Shown piece after piece: positions 1 to 12,503 of a stretch of 64,000 nucleotides of DNA. The position numbers and the translations under genes were made by a program. Position 1 is the first letter of the stretch. The number at the start of each line of letters is the position of its first letter. Under the pieces are notes generated by a model, which saw nothing but the letters and a program-made list of their open reading frames with translations, was not told the origin of the DNA and ran no database searches. This stretch comes from Diprion similis (lineage: Eukaryota; Arthropoda; Insecta; Hymenoptera; Diprionidae). The DNA lies in contig NC_060112.1 of assembly GCF_021155765.1 (NCBI RefSeq), positions 18,600,001-18,664,000 on the forward strand, read 5' to 3'.

Positions 1-3000
1 ACTTTTTGTCTTGGAATCGTTCTGCAGGACGCTTTTTCCACTAATTGGACCCTCAGGAACGTAAAAAAAACATCAGAATGAGCGTGGAACCAACAGCAGA
101 GAAATTGCGAAGGAATTTTCTCATTTTTCGGCCGTAACTCTTGATCCTTTGCTCGCAGCGTGTTCGTACTGCGCGCAATCGATTCCTTGCGCAAAATTAC
201 GTAGACCTAGTGGACCAAAGATTCGATTCAACGATTTTTCAGAATCAGTCAAATTTGACCGAAAAAATCCAAAGGGGTTAGCCTTGCTTTTTTTGCGATT
301 TTCTGAGCTCGAAAACTTTTTGTCTTGGAATCGTTCTGCAGGACGCTTTTTCCACTAATTGGACCCCCAGGAACGTGAAAAAAACATCAGAATGAGCGTG
401 GAACCAACAGCAGAGAAATTGCGAAGGAATTTTCTCATTTTTCGGCCGTAACTCTTGATCCTTTGCTCGCAGCGTGTTCGTACTGCGCGCAATCGATTCC
501 TTGCGCAAAATTACGTAGACCTAGTGGACCAAAGAATCGATTCAACGATTTTTCAGAATCAATCAAATTTGACCGAAAAAATCCAAAGGGGTTAGCCTTG
601 CTTTTTTTGCGATTTTCTGAGCTCGAAAACTTTTTGTCTTGGAATCGTTCTGCAGGACGCTTTTTCCACTAATTGGACTCCCAGGAACGTGAAAAAAACA
701 TCAGAATGAGCGTGGAACCAACAGCAGAGAAATTGCGAAGGAATTTTCTCATTTTTCGGCCGTAACTCTTGATCCTTTGCTCGCAGCGTGTTCGTACTGC
801 GCGCAATCGATTCCTTGCGCAAAATTACGTAGACCTAGTGGACCAAAGAAACGATTCAACGATTTTTCAGAATGAGTCAAATTTGACCGAAAAAATCCAA
901 AGGGGTTAGCCTTGCTTTTTTTGCGATTTTCTGAGCTCGAGAACTTTTTGTCTTGGAATCGTTCTGCAGGACGCTTTTTCCACTAATTGGACCCTCAGGA
1001 ACGTAAAAAAAACATCAGAATGAGCGTGGAACCAACAGCAGAGAAATTGCGAAGGAATTTTCTCATTTTTCGGCCGTAACTCTTGATCCTTTGCTCGCAG
1101 CGTGTTCGTACTGCGCGCAATCGATTCCTTGCGCAAAATTACGTAGACCTAGTGGACCAAAGATTCGATTCAACGATTTTTCAGAATCAGTCAAATTTGA
1201 CCGAAAAAATCCAAAGGGGTTAGCCTTGCTTTTTTTGCGATTTTCTGAGCTCGAAAACTTTTTGTCTTGGAATCGTTCTGCAGGACGCTTTTTCCACTAA
1301 TTGGACCCCCAGGAACGTGAAAAAAACATCAGAATGAGCGTGGAACCAACAGCAGAGAAATTGCGAAGGAATTTTCTCATTTTTCGACCGTAACTCTTGA
1401 TCCTTTGCTCGCAGCGTGTTCGTACTGCGCGCAATCGATTCCTTGCGCAAAATTACGTAGACCTAGTGGGCCAAAGAATCGATTCAACGATTTTTCAGAA
1501 TCAATCAAATTTGACCGAAAAAATCCAAAGGGGTTAGCCTTGCTTTTTTTGCGATTTTCTGAGCTCGAAAACTTTTTGTCTGGGAATCGTTCTGCAGGAC
1601 GCTTTTTCCACTAATTGGACCCCCAGGAACGTAAAAAAAACATCAGAATGAGCGTGGAACCAACAGCAGAGAAATTGCGAAGGAATTTTCTCATTTTTCG
1701 GCCGTAACTCTTGATCCTTTGCTCGCAGCGTGTTCGTACTGCGCGCAATCGATTCCTTGCGCAAAATTACGTAGACCTAGTGGACCAAAGAAACGATTCA
1801 ACGATTTTTCAGAATGAGTCAAATTTGACCGAAAAAATCCAAAGGGGTTAGCCTTGCTTTTTTTGCGATTTTCTGAGCTCGAGAACTTTTTGTCTTGGAA
1901 TCGTTCTGCAGGACGCTTTTTCCACTAATTGGACCCTCAGGAACGTAAAAAAAACATCAGAATGAGCGTGGAACCAACAGCAGAGAAATTGCGAAGGAAT
2001 TTTCTCATTTTTCGGCCGTAACTCTTGATCCTTTGCTCGCAGCGTGTTCGTACTGCGCGCAATCGATTCCTTGCGCAAAATTACGTAGACCTAGTGGACC
2101 AAAGATTCGATTCAACGATTTTTCAGAATCAGTCAAATTTGACCGAAAAAATCCAAAGGGGTTAGCCTTGCTTTTTTTGCGATTTTCTGAGCTCGAAAAC
2201 TTTTTGTCTTGGAATCGTTCTGCAGGACGCTTTTTCCACTAATTGGACCCCCAGGAACGTGAAAAAAACATCAGAATGAGCGTGGAACCAACAGCAGAGA
2301 AATTGCGAAGGAATTTTCTCATTTTTCGACCGTAACTCTTGATCCTTTGCTCGCAGCGTGTTCGTACTGCGCGCAATCGATTCCTTGCGCAAAATTACGT
2401 AGACCTAGTGGACCAAAGAATCGATTCAACGATTTTTCAGAATCAATCAAATTTGACCGAAAAAATCCAAAGGGGTTAGCCTTGCTTTTTTTGCGATTTT
2501 CTGAGCTCGAAAACTTTTTGTCTGGGAATCGTTCTGCAGGACGCTTTTTCCACTAATTGGACCCCCAGGAACGTAAAAAAAACATCAGAATGAGCGTGGA
2601 ACCAACAGCAGGGAAATTGCGAAGGAATTTTCTCATTTTTCGGCTGTAACTCTTGATCCTTTGCTCGTAGCGTGTTCGTACTGCGCGCAATCGATTCCTT
2701 GCGCAAAATTACGTAGACCTAGTGGACCAAAGAATCGATTCAACGATTTTTCAGAATCAGTCAAATTTGACCGAAAAAATCCAAAGGGGTTAGCCTTGCT
2801 TTTTTTGCGATTTTCTGAGCTCGAAAACTTTTTGTCTCGGAATCGTTCTGCAGGACGCTTTTTCCACTAATTGGACCCCCAGGAACGTGAAAAAAACATC
2901 AGAATGAGCGTGGAACCAACAGCAGAGAAATTGCGAAGGAATTTTCTCATTTTTCGACCGTAACTCTTGATTCTTTGCTCGCAGCGTGTTCGTACTGCGC

Positions 3001-3970
3001 GCAATCGATTCCTTGCGCAAAATTACGTAGACCTAGTGGACCAAAGAATCGATTCAACGATTTTTCAGAATCAATCAAATTTGACCGAAAAAACCAAAGG
3101 GGTTAGCCTTGCTTTTTTTGCGATTTTCTGAGCTCGAAAACTTTTTGTCTTGGAATCGTTCTGCAGGACGCTTTTTCCACTAATTGGACCCCCAGGAACG
3201 TAAAAAAAACATCAGAATGAGCGTGGAACCAACAGCAGGGAAATTGCGAAGGAATTTTCTCATTTTTCGGCTGTAACTCTTGATCCTTTGCTCGTAGCGT
3301 GTTCGTACTGCGCGCAATCGATTCCTTGCGCAAAATTACGTAGACCTAGTGGACCAAAGAATCGATTCAACGATTTTTCAGAATCAGTCAAATTTGACCG
3401 AAAAAATCCAAAGGGGTTAGCCTTGCTTTTTTTGCGATTTTCTGAGCCCGAAAACTTTTTGTCTCGGAATCGTTCTGCAGGACGCTTTTTCCACTAATTG
3501 GACCCCCAGGAACGTGAAAAAAACATCAGAATGAGCGTGGAACCAACAGCAGAGAAATTGCGCAGGAATTTTCTCATTTTTCGACCGTAACTCTTGATTC
3601 TTTGCTCGCAGCGTGTTCGTACTGCGCGCAATCGATTCCTTGCGCAAAATTACGTAGACCTAGTGGACCAAAGAATCGATTCAACGATTTTTCAGAATCA
3701 GTCAAATTTGACTGAAAAAATCCAAAGGGGTAAGCCTTGCTTTTTTTGCGATTTTCTGAGCTCGAAAACTTTTTGTCTTGGAATCGTTCTGCAGGACGCT
3801 TTTTCCACTAATTGGACCCCCAGGAACGTGAAAAAAACATCAGAATGAGCGTGGAACCAACAGCAGAGAAATTGCGAAGGAATTTTCTTATTTTTCGGCT
3901 GTAACTCTTGATCCTTTGCTCGCAGCGTGTTCGTACTGCGCGCAATCGATTCCTTGCGCAAAATTACGTA
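1..3970. repeat. 314-bp tandem satellite array, at least 12.6 monomers
   Basis: A marker stretch (ttgctcgcagcg or its one-base variant) recurs at 149, 463, 777, 1091, 1405, 1719, 2033, 2347, 2661, 2975, 3288, 3602 and 3916. The period is therefore 314 bp, with one 313-bp interval caused by a one-base loss near 3090. Monomers are nearly identical (a few differences each). The array starts before the window, so its true length is unknown. Private variants show higher-order structure: a 942-bp trimer on the left and a 627-bp dimer on the right. Every monomer is open for about 70 codons on both strands, but these frames look like by-products of a stop-poor repeat. Long homogeneous arrays of this kind are typical of centromeric or pericentromeric insect satellites; the chromosomal position here is not known. 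Confidence 0.97.
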
Positions 3971-5310
3971 GACTCAGTGCACGAAAGAATTGATTTGTCG
4001 AAAAAATATTGAAGTGTCACCCGCATTCTTGACAATCTTGCAATATATCGAACTTTAATTATGGCTTAAGAAAGGCCCCCACAAAACGAATTCCTAACAA
4101 AAACTTCACGGTTCTTCAATTCGCACAAATTCCTATGCCGCTCCGTTTCAATTCCCTCTAAAGCACATGAAATTAAGTTTCATGCTCCATTGAACACAGT
4201 GACGATGTTGATTGCGAATACATATGTTCTGTTCCAATCGATTGTTCACAAATTGTAACAAAAGCTGCACATTTCATTCGTTATTTTGTTCAGTCGCCTG
4301 CTTAAGCATTTTCTTGCCTAAGTCATTACGGACCCGATCAATTTAAGTTCGCGGTGTCAGACGTACTGAATAAATGAATCCGGTAGTGAATCGAGAAATC
4401 CATCGTCCTTCTTGCTCTTAGGATCGTGCTGGACCTTTCGAATATTGACATCAACGGATGTACACTACTAGCTCTGCTGTATACCTAGTCTCATATAACA
4501 TCTCTTGGTTCATGATTGTTTTGTGAGAAAATCCGAAAAACCAACGTCAAGTCTAACGATTCTTATATCTTATAGCATGTGTTCAGTTCACACTGCATAG
4601 TGTTATTTGCACTCAGAAATACCGTGTATTTTGCATATTTTTGTCTTTTCACATTATAGAGCCGCGCGTATCGAATTATCTCTGTTTCCATATACTCGTA
4701 CGCAACACAAGCTGCCGTCGTGCAGGCGGATTTTATTTACTACTTCTACCATATTTTTGCCTCGTATTCACTGAAGTATTCACGAAACTACATACACAAT
4801 GAATATAATGTTAGACATTCCAATAATTATTAGACCTAATTTTTCACCACGAATCCTATTTAATAAATAGTCAGATTTATATCGCTGATCTTTGGATACC
4901 TTGCTGAAATTCTGCGCCTGATGACTGCAAACCACATCGCATCTCTAACGCCTGCGCATTAATATTTGCACATGGCGGCATAGGCGACAGTCCGACAGCA
5001 GTTACATTGCCATGATTTTATCATGTTGGCTGCCTGGGCCTTGCAGCTCGGTTCGATTACCAATGTTCCATGGACTCAAGCAGTTTGCGTAATTAATCTT
5101 CGAGGAATTATCTGCGTGAGGTCCGACGGTGTTTAGTGAATCAGAAGTCCGTGGCTCAAATCTTCAATTCCACACGATGAGTTCTAATGTGCGGACTTCG
5201 AACAGCCGTGTTATGATTCTCTTTGCGCAGACTGAGCGAGATACTTGATACGGGAGTGATGATAAATAATATAACGTTCTGCAGAGTTTGCATTCTACCG
5301 ATTCTACTAA
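3971..5310. other. Satellite edge and intergenic spacer, no supported gene
   Basis: The last monomer stays recognisable but degenerate to about 4005 (altered copies of the gtggaccaaagaatcgattc segment) and then stops. The remaining 1.3 kb is AT-rich unique sequence without a long open frame. Upstream non-coding or coding exons of the WD40 gene could lie here, but I could not identify one. Confidence 0.5.
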
Positions 5311-5358
5311 CGAAGCGTAGCAAGAAATTCGCCTTTGACTCTAGCATCTCGACGCAAA

Positions 5359-5433
5359 ATGCAGCAACAGGGAACTCCAAAGTTCCTTAAATTCCACCAG
5401 AGCAGCGTCAGGAGCGTTGCATTCAGCCCACGG
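5359..5433 (+). CDS. WD40 gene, coding exon 1 (5' limit uncertain)
   Basis: Twenty-five codons from ATG to a gg|gtatta donor, ending in phase 0 within the first WD40 blade (HQSSVRSVAFSPR). The frame is open back to a TAA at 5308-5310. If the AG at 5343-5344 is used as an acceptor, this would be an internal exon beginning at 5345. Confidence 0.65.
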
Positions 5434-7398
5434 GTATTATGTCATAACATTGCACACCACAAATAATTCACTCCAATTATAAATAGGCTATATTTGTAAT
5501 TGTCACACAGCTGCTAAGCAGCGTATAATTGTGAATTCAATATTATTATTGTCAAATTGCCATGAAAAGTAGGATGGAGAATTCCGTCTTGACATCATAC
5601 TTGATACGTAGGTTTACTTCTTTGTACGGTGTTTTTAAACAGTCAAACACGAAATACATTCTAATACTGTTTTCCAGGACAGATATTTGTTCTGCTCTGG
5701 TGGATACGATGGGAAAGTCAATCTCTATTCCGCGCTACGTATGGAGCTTCTTATGTGTTACCAGATTACGAGGATGACACTAGCCAAAAATATCAATGCA
5801 GTTCGGTTCACTTCTGATGGCTCCAGGGTAGGGCAAAAATTAAAAACATTTCATCTTGGACTAAGATAATCGTTAGCGTTGCTATGGTGAATTTGGATAG
5901 TTACAAGATCCTAGAAAAGGTCTACTGAGGCTTGTTTTGAAAACCTGTTTTATTGAGTGTATACTTGGAGAGGGTGATTTTCTATTTAGCTCAAAATTAA
6001 TTACACCACAAGTATACCTGCATAGCTATCCTATGTTAGCATTGGAAATATTTCTGATTCAGTACAAAGAATAAGAATCAAATTCTCAATAACAATTTGT
6101 AACATTAAACTGACGTTTGCCTAATATTCTAGATACTGGCTGCAACAACCGCAAGGAGGCTGGTGGTAGTCGATGTTGAGAGAGGTGAACAACTCTTAGC
6201 ATACGACAACTCCGCTTTCAGTGGCAGAGATAGAACTGGGTTGGCTACCGATCCATCTGGGCCAAATATAGCAGTCGCAGTTTCTGTCAATGGCAAAGGG
6301 CTGACTCTGTTGGACCTGAGGATGCCTTTACCTCTAGATTATATTCATGATGTACCTGATTACTTTACCATCTATGATATTTTCCCATTTATTCCGACAA
6401 AATCAATCGTTACCATGAATAACAGTTCTTAGCATTAGTATTTACATTCGGTGAATATTAATTTCTCAAGTATTTTTAGATTTCTGTTTAGTTTTTTCTA
6501 TATTTTCTTTGTTAATTATTAATGATTTTTCAAAGCTTAAAGTATTTAGGCTAATGAGAAGGTATAGTTGCTAACAATACAGAATTAACACTAGAATAAT
6601 CGTAGTCGATGTCGATGAGTTTTTCTAATGTAAAAATTCATTCCAAATCTTAATTTTACTGTTTTCGTTTCAGTTACATGGCTCGGTGATCAGGGATGTT
6701 TGCTTTTTACACTCCTCGTGGCCTTGGCAGAGTTCTATTCTCACCGGTGGTACCGATGGTACGTGCAAAGTATCGTCGCTGGATGGTCGAGTACTGCATG
6801 CATTTCAAACTGGCCATACAGTCAATTCAGTCTGCGTCACTCCTGAACGATTCAGTCGAGGTTCTGAAGATGGATTTTACAGTATGTTTTAAAGGAGCAA
6901 TTGCAATTCGTTACTTATCTACACCAATTCGATGAATAATTTTCTGAATTTGCTCGCTCTGATTCACAGAAGCACGCAAATAGTAATGCATTTTATTAAT
7001 TTCCTGGGTTACTCAATCACGAATACAAAAATGAATCATTTTTCTTCTCTTACCTGAAGAAGAATAAGGAAAATATTTGATTGAAAGGCTTAGTCATGAG
7101 CGGGGGTGACCTTATTTCGGCATACGTACCAGACACTGGGATACAGGAGCACCTGAAGGAACACAAGGACTTCCCTGTATGGAAACTCAGATACACATCG
7201 AATGGAAGTACGTTGTATTCCGTGTGTGACGGTGGTATTTTACGAAAATATAGACGATATCCAGATCATCATGAGTACCTTGGCGAAGTCTATCGTCACA
7301 AGGGTGACATTCAGGACTTCGATCTGTCTTCTTACGACGAATGTATCCTTATAAAACAAAGACACTGGTATCAGCTTAAACTGAATGGTCTCCGTTAA
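5359..7398 (+). CDS. WD40-repeat protein, five coding exons (about 320 aa), family not recognised
   Basis: Joining 5359-5433, 5678-5827, 6133-6351, 6674-6881 and 7088-7398 gives one open frame of 963 nt including the stop. All borders are GT..AG and all phases agree (0, 0, 0, 1). The product is built of WD40 blades: HQSSVRSVAFSP..CSGGYDGKVNLYS, then INAVRFTSDGSRILAAT, HGSVIRDVCFL..TGGTDGTCKV, HTVNSVCVTP..GSEDG, WKLRYTSNGSTLYSVCDGG, and a closing KGDIQDFDLSSYDE. About six blade-like units are visible, close to one propeller, so it is probably a scaffold that binds proteins or peptides. There is no signal peptide or membrane segment. The ATG at 5359 is the first in the open frame, but the frame stays open upstream to 5311 and a possible acceptor lies at 5344, so an upstream exon cannot be excluded. 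I do not recognise the orthologue and assign no pathway. Confidence 0.8.
5678..5827 (+). CDS. WD40 gene, coding exon 2
   Basis: Acceptor tgttttccag|gac and donor agg|gtaggg; 50 codons, phase 0 at both ends. It completes blade 1 (CSGGYDGKVNLYS) and starts blade 2 (INAVRFTSDGS). Confidence 0.82.
6133..6351 (+). CDS. WD40 gene, coding exon 3
   Basis: Acceptor tattctag|ata and donor gat|gtacct; 73 codons in phase 0. It encodes the end of blade 2 (ILAATTARRLVVVDVERG) and a third strand set ending LTLLDLRMPLPLDYIHD. The genomic frame continues for 27 more codons to a stop, but the join to exon 4 (IHD-LHGSVIRDV) restores the WD40 pattern, so the donor is preferred. Confidence 0.8.
6674..6881 (+). 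CDS. WD40 gene, coding exon 4
   Basis: Acceptor cgtttcag|tta and a good donor aca|gtatgt; 208 nt, ending in phase 1. It contains HGSVIRDVCFL..LTGGTDGTCKVSSLDG and HTVNSVCVTP..RGSEDGF, which are two WD40 blades. Confidence 0.82.
7088..7398 (+). CDS. WD40 gene, last coding exon
   Basis: Acceptor gaaag|gc completes the split codon of exon 4 (A+GC, Ser). The frame runs to TAA at 7396-7398 and encodes the last propeller strands (SGGDLISAYVPDTG, WKLRYTSNGSTLYSVCDGG, GDIQDFDLSSYDE). The C-terminus KLNGLR follows directly, with no extra domain. Confidence 0.8.
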
Positions 7399-10300
7399 AT
7401 CTTGATACAATTTGTAATTGTGATTTTTTGATTTCCGGTTTATATTTCAACTAGATAAAAATTCTTTTTGAAAAACTACCGTTAGGTCAATTCTGTAGAG
7501 TGTGTAATCCTTGACACGCTGTTCAGACATAGTGACCGCATCAAAAGATCGCAGTGTTGGCGTGCTTCTGCTGGGTCCACCTAACCACGGTTTTACCGAA
7601 TATATGGAGCTTACATGATGATACAAGCGATCTCAATCCGTCCTGAAATTTTTTTCATCAATGCCTTACAGCTGAACAATTATTATGGTGCTGTTGGAAA
7701 TTCTGAATTTTAAATCCAGTGAAGATAAGGCAATGCTAAGAATCCTAGATTATTCAATTCTTATGAAGGCCTATATATACAACGACAATTCGTACGTGTA
7801 ATACGTTCGTAACATTGTACGTAATGTAATGTAACCATAAGTGTTACAAGTTTTTGCTACATTGCCGCTTTTGTGAATTTGTCCAAAACTAAAATTTCAT
7901 TTCGTCAATTTCGTCCACCTCTAGTAGCGTGGCTTATTTCTCGAGAGAAGCACAGAATATTTATTGCTCGCTGGAACCTAAGACCTAAACTGTGTCAAAC
8001 TCTTCATAATCACACTAGCAATCAAATCTCGTTTAAGTCTTCTGAAATTCGTTATTGAATATTCGTACAATTTATTTTCGGCGATCAATATTGAAATGCC
8101 AAGCTAAGTTTGAATGATTTTGTACAGCTCGTAGCTTCAGCAATAAATTCAAATTCTTCAATTTTACCGATGATTCGCGAATGTCGAAATGATTCATCCA
8201 AGTTCCTTCAATGAAAATTCACAAAATATTACAAATTGGAATGAATACCATTGTTATGTAATTAGTTTTCTTTTATGTCTTTATTACGATATATCATGGT
8301 ATAAAATCAAGACGGAAAAGAAATGTAACGGTTATCTTTTATCCATCGAGTATAGCGAACTGTGAAAAATATTTTGTCGTGCATTTTAACCAAAAGAATC
8401 ATGAGACGCGTGAAGTGAAAATGATTTAAAAAAAGTTGAAGGGTTCCTGTTTTATCGATGTGTTCCAATTATATAAATATATCAAACTGTTCAAAAGCAT
8501 TTTCAGCATCGTTATATTTATGCTTTGATTGCGAAATTACGACCGTTCTGACCTAGTTTCAAAGAGTGTTTCTGTATTCCAGTTTTAAAATTTGTTACGT
8601 GCATGTAAATGGTTATCAATCCACACATGAAGAATAATATTTACGGACAAATTACTCAGTGCTACTAATTTAAATTATTCCATCGTAATTTTCGTAACTT
8701 CACTGCCAGGCGGACACAATCAATGAATCTAATAGTGAGTTTATTCGTCTAATGAAAAATCGGTTACAACGTATTTGATCACGATTGTGTGATGCGTCAA
8801 TAATGTGTACGTGCATGTACTTATAATGAATAGATGCAGATCACACAGATCTGTCGAAATTTAACTAAGAAGTCGTATAAATATATATTTTATTTTGTTA
8901 AAAACATAATAAAACTGTTATTAAAATTAAAGTTGAAATTTTATAAAACTACACATACAAACACCCACACATATACATATACACGTATGTACTATATACA
9001 TTATATCTGTTCACGGAAAATAAGACATTAATTCGTATGCAATAAAATGATAACATGGTACGAATCTAGGACGTCTTTTGATTATTCATCTTTATTGCAT
9101 CCCACCCTTCATCAATGAAATATTGTTACGGTCTATGCAGAACCATGGTCGATAATCAATTCGTAACATTTCCAGTCCACAGCCGGGGTTACCGATATAC
9201 ACATATTTAATAGTATGCAATTAATCATAACTACTCGTTTGACGTACAATTAAGTATACCTTCTTCGCGAACGCTCATCAAATTTATTGTTCTCGTAAAT
9301 TTATGTTAGACACCGCATATATTCCTGAGATTTCGATAGCCTTCTTATTGTTAGCTGGCTATTTAGTTCTGCAATCATTTCTCTAATCATTATGTGAAAC
9401 TATTTGCCTTTCAATATGCATTTAAAATAAAATTAAAAATTACATCTTTTCCAACGATATTTGTTGCACCGAATTTTTGGCCTACAATTGTTGCATTATA
9501 CCTATAAAATTGACGCATAAATTGACCAGGGAATTTTCAAGGAATACGCGCCGCCATTGTAAGGTGTGACGGGCATACATGTCGCAGTAGTCGGAAATTA
9601 AAATCATTTCAACAAAGGCTCGTTGATGTCGCATCGAAACGTGGAGTATCGAGTACAAATTGAAAATCATCTGATCATAGTTTCCTTCTGTTCCACGCAT
9701 TCTCCGTGGAGTGCATGAAATTCGTAAAATAGATGCGTGGAGAACCAGGACTTGGTATTGAACAAAATGCCCAGTTATTCCACAATTTAAAAAGTATTCC
9801 CACTTGAAAACTCTGTCATTGAAAGCGAAAGGAAGAAATTTAAGATTAAGCAGATTCGGAGCTCTCTAATTATGGTTTTTCTCCTCTCGCGAAGTATGTG
9901 AACAGAAACTGCTGTAGCATATCGCAATCGACCCACCTTTTGAAAATTTATCGAAAGGAATGAATGATGTAATGCCTTTTTGAAGTTCTATCAGCAGTTT
10001 AAGCCTGCTGGTTTTTTACTTGAGGTTATTCACCACAAATGTAAATAAAGTTTATCATTTCCTCTGCATAATTAGCATATGGGCTAATCGAAGTACTAAT
10101 CGCAGTAAGGAAGTGAACTAACGAACGCCTATGTGTGTTCAAGTATTCGTAGAGCGGTGATAGTCATACGGGTATCAACCGGGCAACTTTCGTGTCACCT
10201 GCTTCCACCTCCGCCAACATCCCTCTCATTGCCAGTACGTTAGCTGTACGGTCAATGTGCTCTACATAATTCCCAGTTTGAAATTTTCCCTGCTATACTA

Positions 10301-10560
10301 TACTGTATTCCCATTTTCATCATCTCTGCACCTCATTGAAATAAAAGCGCAGTAGTGTCAGTGTCACAAATTGTGTCTCTGACAGTTTCAAGTGCAGGAG
10401 ATACGCATATAAGTTCTGGCAAAGACGGTATGCTAATAAAAACATCTGTTTTTAATTGACGGCTATTGTAAACAGTGTTCGCTGTTTGTTTCCACTCATC
10501 ACACCTCTGCAAGACTGTCCATAATCTGCACATACGCCCGAGTCTCGACGCAGTCACTTC
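7399..10560. other. 3' UTR plus intergenic region, no supported gene
   Basis: AT-rich sequence between the WD40 gene and the TBC1D30-type gene. It includes a CA/TA-rich simple stretch around 8950-9000. Open frames of 60-75 codons here have no domain, signal peptide or splice context that would support them. Confidence 0.5.
8142..8147 (+). terminator. Candidate polyadenylation signal of the WD40 gene
   Basis: First clear AATAAA downstream of the WD40 stop that I noticed, about 745 nt away. It would imply a long 3' UTR; a nearer variant signal may be the one used. Confidence 0.3.
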
Positions 10561-10599
10561 CAGTTGTGGTCTGGGAAACAGTGACTGATTGCGTGTCAG

Positions 10600-10816
10600 T
10601 TAGCTGAGGTTGATAAGAACGCGAACCTAGGATCTGTGGCTCTGGTTGTTTGTTATAATAAGTAAAAGTTTTAAGGCTTGTTAGCAGCTCTTGAAATGAG
10701 GCGTTCAGTCGGCGTCAGTATATCTTGACCTAAAGTGTCGATTGTGATATTGTGTCTTCACCTGAGTTGTGTGGATAAGCTGAAACAGCACAAAATTCCG
10801 AGGCACGCTATCACGT
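10600..10816 (+). other. Candidate non-coding first exon of the TBC1D30-type gene (5' end approximate)
   Basis: A strong donor, tcacgt|gtgagt, lies at 10816/10817. The next good acceptor before the coding start is attattgcag| at about 11923. A TCAGT initiator-like motif occurs near 10706. A 5' UTR exon here, spliced to about 11924-12164, would fit. The start given is only a guess and there is no transcript evidence. Confidence 0.3.
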
Positions 10817-12164
10817 GTGAGTATTTTTTACCATCAAGTTTCTGTACTTCTTGCTTCGAATAATAATTTCATCTTCACGCAAGCTTGAACTTTGTGCTGA
10901 AAAACTTTAATTAACTATCTGGCCGTTGACTGCGAGCGGGACCCAAGCATGGTGTAATCTGTGGACAACGCAGGGCCTGTTAACCGGTGTAGGTTGCCTG
11001 GTCGTATATTATAAGCAATGATACGGTGTGACGCGCGCGACGTAATTGCCGGTTATTACACATTTATTGTAAACCGTGATCGAGGGCGCAGCCGGCCGTG
11101 GGCGTAATCTACCCCCTGGAGTAATGACAGAGTAATGAATCTGGCTGATTACGGCCCGAAGATAAGTTGAGGCCTCGAGATGAGTCCAACACAAGGTTAA
11201 GGGTGGAATGAAAAGTGGAACGAAGATGAAAAGAGGGTCAGAATTCCTGCGTCTAAGGACTTTAACGTTTGGTCAAATAATTATTTAAATTCACCCATAT
11301 ATCTTCTTGTAATTTACTGTTGGTAATACATTTACACTTTCCAAGCATCGCGTTCAGCATTTTCGAAACCAGTCAAGAAGCTACGTTTTCAATTAACTTC
11401 TCCTTCCACTGTTTCTCGTAGTTAATTAATTATAAGACTCCAATCATTGTCTCAAAAAATGCTACTGTGCGGAATATCCAAACGATTGTACACTGCTTTC
11501 CGAACACCCGGGTAATCGCCTATTTCGCCGCAAACCGAATGTTGTTACGAATTGTAATCAGCTTCGAAATATTGCCAATTGATCCTCACTTCTCGCGGCT
11601 TGTCGAACAGCCGATTAGAGTTTTTAATCTCTGAAATTGCTGCCCTCGGTGTGGAATTTTTCAATCAAAAAATGCTGATTGGTGTACTTTCAGTTAACCT
11701 GACGTCAAGTAATGAAATATCATCGATCTAATTGCCATCCGTATATTCGCTGAGCTATTTTCGATTTGTTAAATAGAAGCTATTAAATTCTGAAACGGAC
11801 TAGAGTTTAATGAAAATTCAACGCAGTCAATCACTTGCCAATTTTTTTGCCTTCGGAGTGTTTTCATTTCCCAGAAAATATTCACACTTCATTCATTATT
11901 AACTTCTTATGAATTATTGCAGGTTATACGGCCACTCGCGGAGCAGATAAAAGGAGGAAAGTTTCGCATTCACAGGCATCCTCACCGAGGCTGTAAGAAA
12001 CCGCGATGCAATTGACTTCACTGCCTAGCAGTGCAAGGGAAGTGATCAAGAATACCCCAACGAATCGCGAATACTGTGGATTAGATGTCTGAAGCCGAAT
12101 CAATCGCAACTGCACATCTATGAACTGCATCGTACGTCACAAGCACGCTGACTTGAGCTTCAAG

Positions 12165-12503
12165 ATGAAGTGTGTTGCGGTGGAGAGTGAACGGGTCTTC
12201 GGGGACCTGATCATCACCCAACAGAACGCGAGATTCGTTCCGCAGGCTACAATTTATCCTAAGGATGGTCTCCCAGTCTCCAGAAATAAGCGGCGTAATC
12301 AGGCTCACGAGGTCCTTGAAGCCCCGGACTTCATGGCCATGAACAGAAGACGCGCCCTGCGCCACCGACGAAGCGTTCCGGTACCGGAAGCCATCGACAG
12401 GCCGCCCGTTCTGAGGAGATTAAAATCTGCGGATGGCAGTCCTGATGCCAACGGTGACTGCAATGACGGTGGTAGCAAAAACCCACCGAAGAAGGAACGC
12501 AAG
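12165..12503 (+). CDS. TBC1D30: TBC1D30-type gene, coding exon 1
   Basis: 113 codons from ATG to the donor aag|gtttgt. It encodes a basic N-terminal segment (MKCVAVESERVFGDLIITQQ, later RNKRRNQAHEVLEAPDFM and KNPPKKERK) with no known domain. The frame is also open to an ATG at 12120 in poor context. The preceding 5' UTR contains at least one upstream ATG (about 12005). Confidence 0.75.

Noticed and set aside
149..3961. Repeated 69-aa (+) and 76-aa (-) open frames in each satellite monomer
   Set aside because: They are the same stop-poor repeat read on both strands, with no domain, no start context and no independent conservation beyond the repeat itself.
6352..6432. Continuation of WD40 exon 3 to a stop at 6432
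   Set aside because: Splicing at 6351 to 6674 is in phase and restores the WD40 pattern; the read-through has none.
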